Under the pieces are notes generated by a model. It was not told where the DNA came from. It worked only from the letters and a program-made list of their open reading frames with translations, and made no database searches. This document shows, piece after piece, positions 8,311 through 17,665 of a stretch of DNA of 64,000 bases; the first letter of the stretch is position 1; each line of letters opens with the position of its first letter. The translations under genes were made by a program, and so were the position numbers. This stretch comes from Neobacillus niacini (GTDB lineage Bacteria; Bacillota; Bacilli; Bacillales; Cytobacillaceae), in assembly GCF_030817595.1 (NCBI RefSeq), contig NZ_JAUSZN010000001.1, forward strand, positions 4,719,501 to 4,783,500, read 5' to 3'.

Positions 8311-9127
8311 GAAAAAAGGCTTATGGTTTCGTTACCTAATTGCCGTTATTCTATTACTGATTATGATTTATCCATATATTTATATGGTGCTAAATTCTTT
8401 TGCTGATTGGGATCAAGTAGATAAGAAGCTATTTCCGACAGAGTATTCCTTGAAATCGTATGAATGGTTATTGGGTGGTGGGGAAGCTGCTATCCCAAGG
8501 CCATGGTTGAATGCATTCTTCAATAGCTTTATTGTCTCGGGGGCCTCAACACTATTGATGATGGTATCTGCCGTTATGGTCGCCTATGCACTAGCAAAGA
8601 TGCCATTTAAAGGAAGAGACACGATAAATAACTTTATATTATTTCAAATGTTCTTTCCAGCCATCATTTTGTTAATCCCTACATTCCTTTTGATTCAACG
8701 AATCGGAATGTATGACTCATACTGGGGATTGATTTTGCCAAAAGCCATGAGTTTATGGGCCGTATTTATGTATACGAACTTTTTCAAGGCGATACCAGAA
8801 ACGTTTATCGAAGCGGCAAAGCTAGACGGTGCGAGCGAGTTGCAAATTATGTACAAAATCGTCTTGCCAATGTCTAAATCAATAACGACCGTTATCTTCT
8901 TATTCTTGTTCATGGAAAGATGGACTGAGCTATTATGGGATATGTTGGTCGCGAAGAGTGATAACATGCTAACGCTGAATGTCCTGTTATCACAAATGTT
9001 CGGTCCATATGGCGGCTATCCAGGCCCTTTGTATGCTGCCTCTGTTTTATTAACACTGCCTATCATTATCATCTTCTTGCTGTTTGCGAAAAAGTTCCAA
9101 GAAGGTATGCAATTTACACTTAAGTAA
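8297..9127 (+). CDS. Sugar ABC transporter permease (MalG type)
   Basis: A 276-residue permease with about six membrane helices and an EAA loop (FIEAAKLDGASELQIMYKIV, about 170-189). It pairs with the upstream MalF-type subunit. The ATG lies inside the preceding gene (14-bp overlap), with GGGGGAA upstream of it. The C-terminus QEGMQFTLK is typical of this subunit. Confidence 0.9.
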   Translation: MGGAKKKGLWFRYLIAVILLLIMIYPYIYMVLNSFADWDQVDKKLFPTEYSLKSYEWLLGGGEAAIPRPWLNAFFNSFIVSGASTLLMMVSAVMVAYALAKMPFKGRDTINNFILFQMFFPAIILLIPTFLLIQRIGMYDSYWGLILPKAMSLWAVFMYTNFFKAIPETFIEAAKLDGASELQIMYKIVLPMSKSITTVIFLFLFMERWTELLWDMLVAKSDNMLTLNVLLSQMFGPYGGYPGPLYAASVLLTLPIIIIFLLFAKKFQEGMQFTLK

Positions 9128-9214
9128 TGGCTGTTTTCGTAATGATTGTTGTTAAAATCTTAAAGCCGATTTTAACGTGGAAATTGTTATTTTGCGTTTT
9201 AGAATTTAGTTTGC

Positions 9215-9272
9215 AGGCTCTTTTCTTATTACATTCTGTTCCAAAAAGAAACAAAGTTTAAGAAAAGAGCCT
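9215..9272 (+). terminator. Long-looped 13-bp hairpin between transporter and hydrolase genes
   Basis: AGGCTCTTTTCTT (9215-9227) and AAGAAAAGAGCCT (9260-9272) are perfect complements with a 32-base loop. No T-run follows, so it may be a processing or mRNA-stability element that lowers downstream expression rather than a full terminator. Confidence 0.45.
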
Positions 9273-9311
9273 AAGTAATAGAAGTTTTTGCGAGATTGGA
9301 GTTCAAACACA

Positions 9312-10922
9312 ATGGTTAAATGGTGGAAACAATCGACTTTTTATGAAATCTATATGCCAAGCTTTAAAGATGGAAACGGTGACGGAATAGGGGACTTTGC
9401 TGGTATTACCTCAAAGCTCGACTATTTAAAGGGATTGGGGATTGATGGACTGTGGCTTACACCCTTTTATCCATCCCCAAAGGTGGATAACGGCTATGAT
9501 ATTTCCGATTACTATGGGATTGACCCCGATTATGGAACGATGGCCGATTTTGAGATATTCATTCAAGAGGCACATCGTCGCGGTATCAAGGTGATAGCCG
9601 ATTTAGTGTTGAACCACACCTCATCTAAACATCAGTGGTTCCAAGAGTCAAAATCACGGAAGGAGCATCCGAAACGAGATTGGTATATTTGGAAGGATGA
9701 ACCGAACAATTGGGAATCTTTCTTTGGTGGATCTGCTTGGGAGTACGATGAAAACACCAGTCAATATTATTATCATGCCTTTGCTAAGGAGCAGGTTGAC
9801 CTGAATTGGGCCAATCCTGAAGTTAAAACAGCGATGTTGGATACCATGAAGTTTTGGCTGGAAAAAGGAGTCGATGGCTTCCGGCTTGATGTCATTAATT
9901 TCTTAAAGGTGAATGATTCGTTTCAAGACAACCCATTTGATGTGGAAAAGAATGAACAAATTCATTTATACGATAAAGACCAAGAAGGAATATTAGCTGT
10001 CATTGAGGAAATAGCTGAATTTGTTCATCAGTATCCAGATAAATTTCTTGTTGGTGAAGTTGGTTCTGAAGACCTGGATATTCTAAAACAATATTCGGGC
10101 CTTAACAAATTAGATGTTGTCTTTAATTTTAATATTGGCAGCATTGAGACGTTTGATGTGGAAAAGCTCTTTCAACAAGTAGTTGAAACGGAGAAGATTT
10201 ATGATCAGTCGCAAATCCCGACCTTGTTCTTTTCTAGTCATGATATGTCCAGACACTTTTCTAGATTTGGCGGTGAAGAGGACCGAGCCAAATTAGTCGC
10301 AGCTTTCATGCTTACAGCGAAGGGTGTTCCGTTCATTTATCAAGGTGATGAGATTGGAATGAGAGATTGGATGACGGATGATATTTCCAAAATGAAAGAT
10401 GTACAAGGCATTACGCACTATCAATTGGCCTTACAAGCTGGTAAGTCGCAAGAGGAAGCATTGGTAATTGCCAACGAAAAGTCGAGGGATAAATCACGAA
10501 CCCCCATGCAGTGGACTGCTGATTTGAATGTCGGTTTTTCAGAAAAGGGGCCGTGGATCACGATTCCTGAGGAAGCTTACAAAATTAATGTGGAAGACCA
10601 GCAAAACGATCCTGATTCCATGCTTGCTTTTTATAAAAAGCTGCTGTGGCTGCGAAAAAAACATTCAGCCCTCAGCAATGGCGATTATGAATTATTACGG
10701 AATGAAGATGATATGATTTCCTTCGTTAAGAAGGATTGTGTTGAAAGAATAGTAGTAGTTTTGAACTTCTCTAATCAACCAAAAACGCTTGATATAGGTT
10801 TGAAGGGCGAATTGCTGCTCTCTACTAAGCGGGAGTCGCTTGAATGTAATCAGGCTATCTCAATATTGGAGAATGAAGTTTTGATTTTAAAGGGGGATAT
10901 TGAAAATGGCTGTTTTAAATAA
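9312..10922 (+). CDS. GH13 alpha-glucosidase / oligo-1,6-glucosidase-like enzyme
   Basis: A cytoplasmic glycoside hydrolase of family 13, 536 residues, close to the usual oligo-1,6-glucosidase length. Region I is DLVLNH (about 97-102), the nucleophile Asp is in GFRLDV (about 193), the acid-base Glu is in LVGEVG (about 249) and the stabilising Asp is in SSHDMSR (about 311). HDMSR replaces the more usual HDxPR or HDQPR, so substrate preference may be shifted. The start is ATG 9312 with GGAG ten bases upstream; an in-frame TTG eight codons earlier has no good site. It matches lmo0862 in the Listeria locus. It overlaps the next gene by 17 bp. Confidence 0.85.
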   Translation: MVKWWKQSTFYEIYMPSFKDGNGDGIGDFAGITSKLDYLKGLGIDGLWLTPFYPSPKVDNGYDISDYYGIDPDYGTMADFEIFIQEAHRRGIKVIADLVLNHTSSKHQWFQESKSRKEHPKRDWYIWKDEPNNWESFFGGSAWEYDENTSQYYYHAFAKEQVDLNWANPEVKTAMLDTMKFWLEKGVDGFRLDVINFLKVNDSFQDNPFDVEKNEQIHLYDKDQEGILAVIEEIAEFVHQYPDKFLVGEVGSEDLDILKQYSGLNKLDVVFNFNIGSIETFDVEKLFQQVVETEKIYDQSQIPTLFFSSHDMSRHFSRFGGEEDRAKLVAAFMLTAKGVPFIYQGDEIGMRDWMTDDISKMKDVQGITHYQLALQAGKSQEEALVIANEKSRDKSRTPMQWTADLNVGFSEKGPWITIPEEAYKINVEDQQNDPDSMLAFYKKLLWLRKKHSALSNGDYELLRNEDDMISFVKKDCVERIVVVLNFSNQPKTLDIGLKGELLLSTKRESLECNQAISILENEVLILKGDIENGCFK

Positions 10923-11850
10923 AGGGAATGTCAAAACATGTGAACAGTTGTTGGAAGAATTTAATTCGAATTCTCAACCTGCCAATGCAGAAAGGATCGT
11001 TTTCACAGGAATTGGTGAAAAAGATGTCTATAATATTTGCGCACCGTTTGAAGACGAAGGGGAGCTTGTTATTGCAGGACGGGTAGAGTCACGTGACAGT
11101 GAGCACTCTCATGTTTATTTCTTTGTCGAGAGAAATGGAAAGTGGGTACCAAGAGAGAATGCACCTGTCCTTGAGTTACAAGATCCATTCTTTACTCGCA
11201 TAGCAGGAGAGTTAATTGTAGGTGGCGTTCAAATCTTCCCACATCCAATTAATGCGGGTCAACTTGGCTGGAGAACGGTTTTTTATAAAGGACAGTCCAT
11301 TGCAGGGCTGCAGGAATTTGCAAAAGGTCCGGACGGAATGAAGGACCTTCGTCTTGTGGAATTAAAGGACGGAAGTATTGGCGTATTGACAAGACCTCAA
11401 GGGGAAAAAGGCGGAAGAGGAAAGATTGGTTGGACACGAATTTCTTCATTAGCTGAATTGACTCTCGATGTGATTAACGAAGCTCCTTTGCTAGAAGACC
11501 AGTTTATTGATGAACAGTGGGGTGGAGCAAACGAACCGCACCTATTAGCAAATGGACTTGTCGGTGTCCTCGGCCATATCGCTTCCTTTGATGAAGAGGG
11601 AAATCGTCATTATTATCCAATGGTATTTGCCCTTGATCCAGAAACAGGTGATATTTCTGACATGAAGCTAATTGCTACTAGAAGCAATTTTCTTCCTGGT
11701 CCATCGAAACGACCAGACCTAGAGGATGTTGTCTTTAGTGGCGGATTAGTTCGAAGACCGGATAGAAGTGCTGATATTTATGCAGGAATTAGTGACGCAG
11801 AAGCTCAAAAAATAACGATCGTGGATCCATTTTTACAATATGAACGGTAA
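10906..11850 (+). CDS. DUF1861-family protein, five-bladed-propeller-like
   Basis: A 314-residue cytoplasmic protein. The N-terminal TGIGEKDVYNICAPF motif and the later GGVQIFPHP and WGGANEPHLL segments place it in DUF1861, a beta-propeller-like family with no established function that often sits beside GH130 enzymes. Weak resemblance to the GH130/GH43/GH32 propeller superfamily suggests it acts on or senses the same glycan. The ATG at 10906 follows AAGGGGG and lies inside the end of the GH13 gene; the 29-bp gap to the GH130 gene supports a single transcript. It corresponds to lmo0863. Confidence 0.8.
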   Translation: MAVLNKGNVKTCEQLLEEFNSNSQPANAERIVFTGIGEKDVYNICAPFEDEGELVIAGRVESRDSEHSHVYFFVERNGKWVPRENAPVLELQDPFFTRIAGELIVGGVQIFPHPINAGQLGWRTVFYKGQSIAGLQEFAKGPDGMKDLRLVELKDGSIGVLTRPQGEKGGRGKIGWTRISSLAELTLDVINEAPLLEDQFIDEQWGGANEPHLLANGLVGVLGHIASFDEEGNRHYYPMVFALDPETGDISDMKLIATRSNFLPGPSKRPDLEDVVFSGGLVRRPDRSADIYAGISDAEAQKITIVDPFLQYER

Positions 11851-11879
11851 TTTGAACTTTGAATGGAGGAGAACTGAAA

Positions 11880-12941
11880 ATGAATATATATAGATATGAA
11901 GAGAACCCATTGGTTACCCCAATGGATGTAACACCACATCGCCCAGATTTTGAAGTAATTGGAGCATTTAATGCGGGGATTACAACATATAACGATGAAA
12001 TTATTATGCTTCTTCGTGTAGCTGAGCGCCCAATTAGTGAAGATCCTAATGTTATCAAAGCACCCATTTACAATCCAGAAACCCGTGAACTAGAGATAGT
12101 AGACTTAAATCTAAGTGACAATCAGTTTGATTTTTCTGATCCACGTACGATTAAGAAGAGTGGAGATTCAAATGGTTTTGTTTATTTAACCTCCCTATCC
12201 TACTTGCGGATTGCGCGAAGCAAAGATGGTCATCACTTCACGATTGATGAAAAACCGTTCGTATATCCATCCAATGAGTTAGAGACCTTTGGGATTGAGG
12301 ACCCGAGGATTACTAAAATAGATGATACTTACTATATATATTTTAGTGCTGTTTCACCGGTTGGTGTTGGCGAATCAATGGTTTCCACAAAAGACTTTGT
12401 GACAACAGAACATCACGGAATGATTTTTGCACCGGAAAATAAGGATGTATTAATTTTTCCTGAAAAAATAAATGGAAAATACTATGCGCTTCATCGTCCG
12501 GTACCTAAAAGTGTCGGAGAGCCAGAAATTTGGATTGCTGAATCCACAAACCTCTTACATTGGGGGAACCACAAGCATTTACTAGGTTTACGTGAAGGTA
12601 TGTGGGACAGCGCTCGCATGGGCGGGGGAGCCGTTCCTTTTAAAACAGAGAAAGGCTGGCTCGAGCTGTACCATGGTGCGACTTCGGATCACCGCTATTG
12701 TATGGGTGCTGTGTTACTTGACTTGGAAGATCCAACAAAGGTCATTGCCCGCTCCAACCAGCCGATTATTGAACCTGAAGCAGATTATGAGGTGGAAGGA
12801 TTCTTTGGAAATGTTGTCTTTTCATGTGGTGCTGTTGTTGAAGGTGATGTTGTTAAAATGTACTACGGTGTTGCTGACACATCGATGGCTTGTGCTGAAT
12901 TAAGTTTAAAAGAAATTTTGGATTCATTGACTTATCTATAA
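11880..12941 (+). CDS. GH130 phosphorylase, probable beta-1,2-mannobiose phosphorylase
   Basis: Inverting phosphorylase that would split a beta-mannoside with phosphate to alpha-mannose-1-phosphate plus the released sugar, in the cytoplasm. Family hallmarks are LLRVAERP (about 44-51), the catalytic Asp in GIEDPR (about 141), FPEKI, HRPVP and ELYHGA. The 353-residue length is typical. The closest known context is Listeria lmo0864/Lin0857, where the enzyme is a beta-1,2-mannobiose phosphorylase. Specificity is therefore inferred from shared gene order, not proven. The start ATG 11880 has GGAGGAG seven bases upstream. A terminator follows directly. Confidence 0.85.
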   Translation: MNIYRYEENPLVTPMDVTPHRPDFEVIGAFNAGITTYNDEIIMLLRVAERPISEDPNVIKAPIYNPETRELEIVDLNLSDNQFDFSDPRTIKKSGDSNGFVYLTSLSYLRIARSKDGHHFTIDEKPFVYPSNELETFGIEDPRITKIDDTYYIYFSAVSPVGVGESMVSTKDFVTTEHHGMIFAPENKDVLIFPEKINGKYYALHRPVPKSVGEPEIWIAESTNLLHWGNHKHLLGLREGMWDSARMGGGAVPFKTEKGWLELYHGATSDHRYCMGAVLLDLEDPTKVIARSNQPIIEPEADYEVEGFFGNVVFSCGAVVEGDVVKMYYGVADTSMACAELSLKEILDSLTYL

Positions 12942-12954
12942 TAGCTAAAAAAGT

Positions 12955-12986
12955 GCCAAAATCGTCTATTGATTTTGGCCTTTTTA
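12955..12986 (+). terminator. Rho-independent terminator of the sugar operon
   Basis: GCCAAAATC pairs with GATTTTGGC around GTCTATT, followed by CTTTTTAA. It lies 14 bp after the GH130 stop, so the MFS-ROK-manA genes are probably a second transcription unit or are reached by read-through. Confidence 0.85.
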
Positions 12987-13098
12987 ACATAACTTTGGCA
13001 GGACCTTGAGAGTTAAGGCGATTACTAAAGTGAATTATTTACTAGATTGCAAGAGGGGCAGCCATTAGCCAACTCAGCTTTAAAAGGGGAACAATTGA

Positions 13099-14328
13099 AT
13101 GTTTCAAGTATTTAAGTCTTTTTCTACAGAATTGAAGTTTTATTTACTGATGAATGCCCTATTTTCCTTTGGGGGAGTTTTGTCAGGTGTTTTTCAAAGT
13201 GTTTTCCTATGGAAGCTGGATAAAACCTATTCCTTGCTGGCCCATTATAGTTTGTATTGGTCGATTGCACTCATCTTTTGCTTTGGAATTTGCGGGTGGC
13301 TTGCTCGGAAGACGAGCCCGATGATTACGATGCGATTAGGCTTTGTCTTTTACCTGATCACCTATTTAATTATGCTTATTTTTCATGATACATTACGTGA
13401 TCATATTATGTTGTTAGGGTTTTCAAATGGATTGGCAATGAGCCTCTATTATGTGGGCATGCACTTGGCGGTATTAGATCTAACTACGAATGATAATCGT
13501 GACCAATTTTTATATGTACAAGGAATTTTATTTACCATTGGCGGTGTCATCGGCCCGGTTCTGTCAGGAAATATCATCTCACAATTCGAGGGTATGTTTG
13601 GTTATTATGTCGTTTTTATTGGGACCTGTGTATTCTTTTTTATTGCCTTTTTAACCTCATTAAAGGTAAAGGGACATGCGATTACAACCAAAAGTTATTT
13701 TTGGGAAGTCATTAAGAATCCATCGAGGGAATGGAAGAAGATGTATAAGGTAATGTTTGCTGATGGAATTGTATCGGGCGTGTACGGTACCTTCTTGATT
13801 ACGATGATTACCTTCAAAGTCGCTGGCGGAGAATTGAGTTTAGGTATTTATAATACTGCAGCTGAACTTGTTGCTATTGCTACTTTCTATGTACTCGCTA
13901 GGTACTCTAATCCGAAATATCGTCTTGCCATTTATGCGATTGGCTCGATTAGTATATTTTTGAGTTCTGTTCTGTTATCAATCTTTCCTGTAATCATTTC
14001 GTTGGTTGTTTTTGGGGTAATCTCGCCTTTAGCACAGAATATGATTACGAACTCGATGAGTGCGATGATCTACCAGGCCATTGAGAAGGATCCAGAGTAC
14101 AAGGAAAAGCGTTTAGATTATATCATTATCCGTGAAATTCCACTTGGAGTAGGAAGAATCATTGGTGTAGTTTTGTTTTTAGTCATGAGAAAATACCTTG
14201 ATTTTGACCAGCTTTTGCCGATATCGTTTAGTCTTTTTCCAGTTGTATATGTCATCATGATTCCATCACTCTATATTATCTGGAGAAAATCAAAAAAAGT
14301 TTCTGTACTTCGTTCTAATGAATCATAA
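13099..14328 (+). CDS. MFS transporter
   Basis: A 409-residue major-facilitator protein with about 11-12 hydrophobic helices. I do not recognise a specific substrate family. It lies between the GH130 operon and the ROK kinase/manA pair, which makes a sugar or sugar-derivative efflux or uptake role likely. ATG 13099 follows GGGGAA at good spacing. The spacer to the ROK gene is 18 bp, so the two are probably cotranscribed. Confidence 0.75.
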   Translation: MFQVFKSFSTELKFYLLMNALFSFGGVLSGVFQSVFLWKLDKTYSLLAHYSLYWSIALIFCFGICGWLARKTSPMITMRLGFVFYLITYLIMLIFHDTLRDHIMLLGFSNGLAMSLYYVGMHLAVLDLTTNDNRDQFLYVQGILFTIGGVIGPVLSGNIISQFEGMFGYYVVFIGTCVFFFIAFLTSLKVKGHAITTKSYFWEVIKNPSREWKKMYKVMFADGIVSGVYGTFLITMITFKVAGGELSLGIYNTAAELVAIATFYVLARYSNPKYRLAIYAIGSISIFLSSVLLSIFPVIISLVVFGVISPLAQNMITNSMSAMIYQAIEKDPEYKEKRLDYIIIREIPLGVGRIIGVVLFLVMRKYLDFDQLLPISFSLFPVVYVIMIPSLYIIWRKSKKVSVLRSNES

Positions 14329-14346
14329 GTTTGGGAGGAATTATTT

Positions 14347-15216
14347 ATGTTGGGTGCCATTGAAGCAGGAGGGACAAAATTCGTTTGTGCAGTCGGTAAT
14401 GATACGGGGCAGATCATTGAACGAATCCAGATTCCAACGACGATCCCTGCTGAAACAATGCAGCAGGTGATTGAATTTTTTAAAAAATATTCTATAAAAT
14501 CCATCGGTGTGGGTTCGTTTGGCCCGATTGATGTTATCAAGGAAAGTCCTACCTTCGGTTTCATAACCTCTACACCAAAACCAGGATGGAACCATTATCC
14601 GTTTGTGCAAGTTTTAAAAGAGGCATTTTCAGTTCCAGTTGGATTCAATACGGATGTAAATGCAGCTGCATTGGGAGAGGCAACCTTTGGTGCTGCTAAA
14701 GGATTGGACAGCTGCTTGTACATTACCATTGGTACAGGAATTGGAGCAGGGGCGATTGTCCAAGGTGAACTCCTCCAAGGACTTTCACACCCTGAAATGG
14801 GACATATTCTTGTTAGACGTCATCCGAATGACCAATACAAAGGAAAATGTCCATATCATCACGATTGCTTAGAAGGGCTTGCTGCCGGACCAGCGATTGA
14901 AGCACGTTGGGGTGTTAAGGGTGATCAGCTTGTAGACCAAGGTGAGGTTTGGGATATGGAAGGTTACTATATTGCTCAAGCTCTGATGCAATATATCTTA
15001 ATTCTTTCGCCGAAAAAAATCATCCTAGGCGGTGGAGTGATGAAACAGAAACAAGTATTTACTTTTGTTAATAGGTATTTAAAGGAATTTGTTAATGGGT
15101 ATGTAGCTTTGCCGGAGCTTACTAATTATATTGTCAGCCCTGGTTTAGGTGATAATGCGGGGATAACTGGCTCGCTAATGCTTGCTCATCAAGCATTGCT
15201 AGCGGAGAATGAATGA
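14347..15216 (+). CDS. ROK-family fructokinase/mannokinase-like sugar kinase
   Basis: A 289-residue kinase of the ROK group. The phosphate-binding loop AIEAGGTK is at the N-terminus, NTDVNAAALGE is at about 98-108, the catalytic-domain ITIGTGIGAG follows, and the zinc site is HPEMGH...CPYHHDC. Length and motifs fit the ScrK/GmuE/YdhR group, which phosphorylates fructose or mannose at C6. In this locus it would convert the mannose freed by the phosphorylase to mannose-6-phosphate, the substrate of the ManA encoded just downstream. Its end overlaps an upstream ATG in the manA frame by a few bases. Confidence 0.85.
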   Translation: MLGAIEAGGTKFVCAVGNDTGQIIERIQIPTTIPAETMQQVIEFFKKYSIKSIGVGSFGPIDVIKESPTFGFITSTPKPGWNHYPFVQVLKEAFSVPVGFNTDVNAAALGEATFGAAKGLDSCLYITIGTGIGAGAIVQGELLQGLSHPEMGHILVRRHPNDQYKGKCPYHHDCLEGLAAGPAIEARWGVKGDQLVDQGEVWDMEGYYIAQALMQYILILSPKKIILGGGVMKQKQVFTFVNRYLKEFVNGYVALPELTNYIVSPGLGDNAGITGSLMLAHQALLAENE

Positions 15217-15241
15217 TAAACGTAATTTGGGAGGAATAATC

Positions 15242-16186
15242 GTGCAACCATTGTTATTAAAACCAGTTTTTAAAGAGCGAATTTGGGGTGGAACAGCTTT
15301 ACGTGATGAATTTGGCTATGAAATTCCAAATGATCAAACAGGAGAATGCTGGGCAATTTCTGCTCATCCAAATGGACCTTCTATTATTGAAAATGGCCCT
15401 TACGCAGGTATGGCCTTGGACGAATTATGGCGTAAGAATCCAGAGCTGTTTGGAAACCCAAAGGAAGAGGCGTTTCCACTTTTAACAAAAATCTTGGATG
15501 CGAACATGGATTTATCGGTACAGGTACATCCGGAAGATGCGTATGCGAAGGTTCATGAAAATGGCGAGCTTGGAAAAACAGAATGTTGGTATATCCTCGA
15601 CTGTAAAAAGGACGCTCATATGATCTTCGGTCATAATGCAAAAACAAAAGAAGACCTAATCCAGCAAATTAGTAAAGGAAAATGGAATGAATTGCTCCGA
15701 AAAGTGAAGATTAAGCCTGGTGACTTTTTCTACGTACCAAGTGGAACAATTCACGCTTTGTGTGAAGGTACGCTTGTCTTGGAAACGCAGCAAAGCTCTG
15801 ATACCACCTACCGCGTATATGATTATGACCGTCGTGATACGGAGGGAAATCTGCGCGACCTTCATTTAGAAAAGGCTATTGATGTGACAACAGTACCGCA
15901 TCATGAAACGGGTTTTTCTCCGGTGGTTGAAGCGCGGGAAAATGCTACTATTACAATGTTTGCGAAATCTTCGTTTTTCTCCGTATATAAATGGGATATT
16001 AATGGGAAATCTGCATTTTCTTTTATTGATCAATATTTGCTTCTCAGTGTCATTAAGGGAGATGGGGTCCTTGTTCATGACGGAGAGCGTTATCCATTGA
16101 AAAAAGGAACCCATTTCATTATTCCAGTGGGATTAGGAGAATTTGTGGTTGACGGAAAATGTGAGTTGATTGTATCCCACACCTAA
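15242..16186 (+). CDS. manA: Mannose-6-phosphate isomerase, class I
   Basis: Interconverts mannose-6-phosphate and fructose-6-phosphate; zinc-dependent cupin enzyme of 314 residues. The family signature KPVFKERIWGGTAL is at the N-terminus, QVHPEDAYA supplies zinc ligands (about 87-95) and GDFFYVPSGTIHAL is at about 160-173. The start is GTG 15242 with GGGAGG seven bases upstream; an ATG eleven codons earlier (15209) overlaps the kinase and would add a non-homologous tail. It completes mannose entry into glycolysis for the locus. Confidence 0.9.
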   Translation: MQPLLLKPVFKERIWGGTALRDEFGYEIPNDQTGECWAISAHPNGPSIIENGPYAGMALDELWRKNPELFGNPKEEAFPLLTKILDANMDLSVQVHPEDAYAKVHENGELGKTECWYILDCKKDAHMIFGHNAKTKEDLIQQISKGKWNELLRKVKIKPGDFFYVPSGTIHALCEGTLVLETQQSSDTTYRVYDYDRRDTEGNLRDLHLEKAIDVTTVPHHETGFSPVVEARENATITMFAKSSFFSVYKWDINGKSAFSFIDQYLLLSVIKGDGVLVHDGERYPLKKGTHFIIPVGLGEFVVDGKCELIVSHT

Positions 16187-16329
16187 TCATTAAAATTAGC
16201 TATTGAGGGTGATTTCATGAAACCGACTAAAAAGAGGAGATTACCATTGATGAGCTGTATAGGTGATTAGGGGTTTAGTGTGACAGTATCTTCTTACTAT
16301 GAATTTGAAAAAGAAAGGAGTGAGATAGT

Positions 16330-17205
16330 ATGATTATCAATGTCGATTTAGTAGCAAAACTAATAGACGAACAGTTTCCAGAATGGTCTCATTTATCTAT
16401 CAAACCTGTAAAAAAAGGTGGAAATGATAATAGAACATTTCATTTAGGGGATCATTTGAGTGTCAGGTTACCTAGTGCAGCGGCTTATGCTCCACAGGTG
16501 GAAAAAGAACAAAAGTGGCTTCCCATTTTTGCTGAAAAACTTTCATTGTCAGTTTCTACTCCGATAGCAAAAGGAGATCCGAACAATGAATATCCGTGGT
16601 CCTGGTCCATCTATAAATGGCTTGAGGGAGACCCTCTATCTCATAACAATATTGATAACCTTAATCATCTAGCAAAAGACTTGGGGTCGTTTTTAAAAGA
16701 GTTACGAGCCATCGATACTAGTGGAGGTCCGTTAGCTGGTCAGCATAATTTTTATAGAGGCGGTTCATTATCTATATACAATGAAGAATCTAGAAATGCT
16801 ATTGAAAACAACAGTGACACTTTTGATGGTGGTTTGCTGAGTGAAATCTGGAGCTTAGCTTTAGATTCTGAATGGAAGTCAGAGCCTGTATGGGTACACG
16901 GTGATATAGCAACAGGGAATTTGTTAGTGAAGGATGGAAAGCTCTGTGCGGTTATTGACTTTGGAATAGTAGGAGTAGGAGATCCTTCTTGTGACGCTGC
17001 AATAGCTTGGAATTTCTTTGATGATACCAGTAGAGAAGTATTTAAGAATGAATTAAAGTTTGACGAAGGAACCTGGAATAGAGCACGAGGATGGGCTCTG
17101 TGGAAGGCATTAATCACATATGACTCTTACAAAAATTTTGATAAAGTAAGAGCGGAAGAAGCATCTAATATTATTTGGACTATAATCCAAGATTACAAAA
17201 ACTAA
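16330..17205 (+). CDS. APH-family aminoglycoside phosphotransferase-like kinase
   Basis: A 291-residue kinase-fold phosphotransferase. It has GGNDNRTFHLG near the N-terminus, the catalytic loop HGDIATGNLL (about 193-202) and the metal-binding VIDFGIVGVGDPSCD. This type is common in Bacillaceae as APH-like proteins of unknown substrate, distinct from the minus-strand APH at 2.9 kb. ATG 16330 follows AAAGGAGTGAG. A 17-codon frame at 16217-16270 upstream (SD GAGGG) may be a leader or noise. REP sequences follow the stop. Confidence 0.75.
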   Translation: MIINVDLVAKLIDEQFPEWSHLSIKPVKKGGNDNRTFHLGDHLSVRLPSAAAYAPQVEKEQKWLPIFAEKLSLSVSTPIAKGDPNNEYPWSWSIYKWLEGDPLSHNNIDNLNHLAKDLGSFLKELRAIDTSGGPLAGQHNFYRGGSLSIYNEESRNAIENNSDTFDGGLLSEIWSLALDSEWKSEPVWVHGDIATGNLLVKDGKLCAVIDFGIVGVGDPSCDAAIAWNFFDDTSREVFKNELKFDEGTWNRARGWALWKALITYDSYKNFDKVRAEEASNIIWTIIQDYKN

Positions 17206-17216
17206 TCAAACACATT

Positions 17217-17545
17217 GGGGACGGTTCTGATGGCTTTTTATCTTTTATATAACGATACACTGTCACACCCTGAGCTTTGTCAAAGATTCGTAAATTAATT
17301 GGTTATGCTAGGTTCTGTATTATGATGGAGTTCGCTAAATTAACCATTCACCCTAATCTAACATTAGATAATGGTGTAGGTTTCTGACACCTTTAAATTA
17401 CCAAAAGTTGACGGTATTGCCTCTCCGGAGATTTGGGGTCAGACCCCACTCCCAATAGTTGTATATTAGTGTATGAAGAAAAGGGTCATACGCTTTTCTA
17501 ATAGAATGTGAAGATATTATGAGAAATGGGACTAAGGGGACGGTT
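17217..17545. repeat. Cluster of REP-type palindromes
   Basis: GGGGACGGTTCT at 17217-17228, a degenerate R2-like CTGTCAC...TTTGTCAAAGATT from about 17262, the perfect palindrome GGGGTCAGACCCC at 17435-17447, and GGGGACGGTT at 17536-17545 all lie in the non-coding gap between the kinase and epimerase genes. I see no gene in it. Confidence 0.65.
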
Positions 17546-17665
17546 ATTATAGCTTTTTGAATACGTTTCACACTTTTATAAAAGATTTAGTTAACCGGAT
17601 TTATGCAGGTCTTATGAGGATAAGATGAATATGAAATGCCAGAAAAAAGAGATGAGGGAAAAAAG

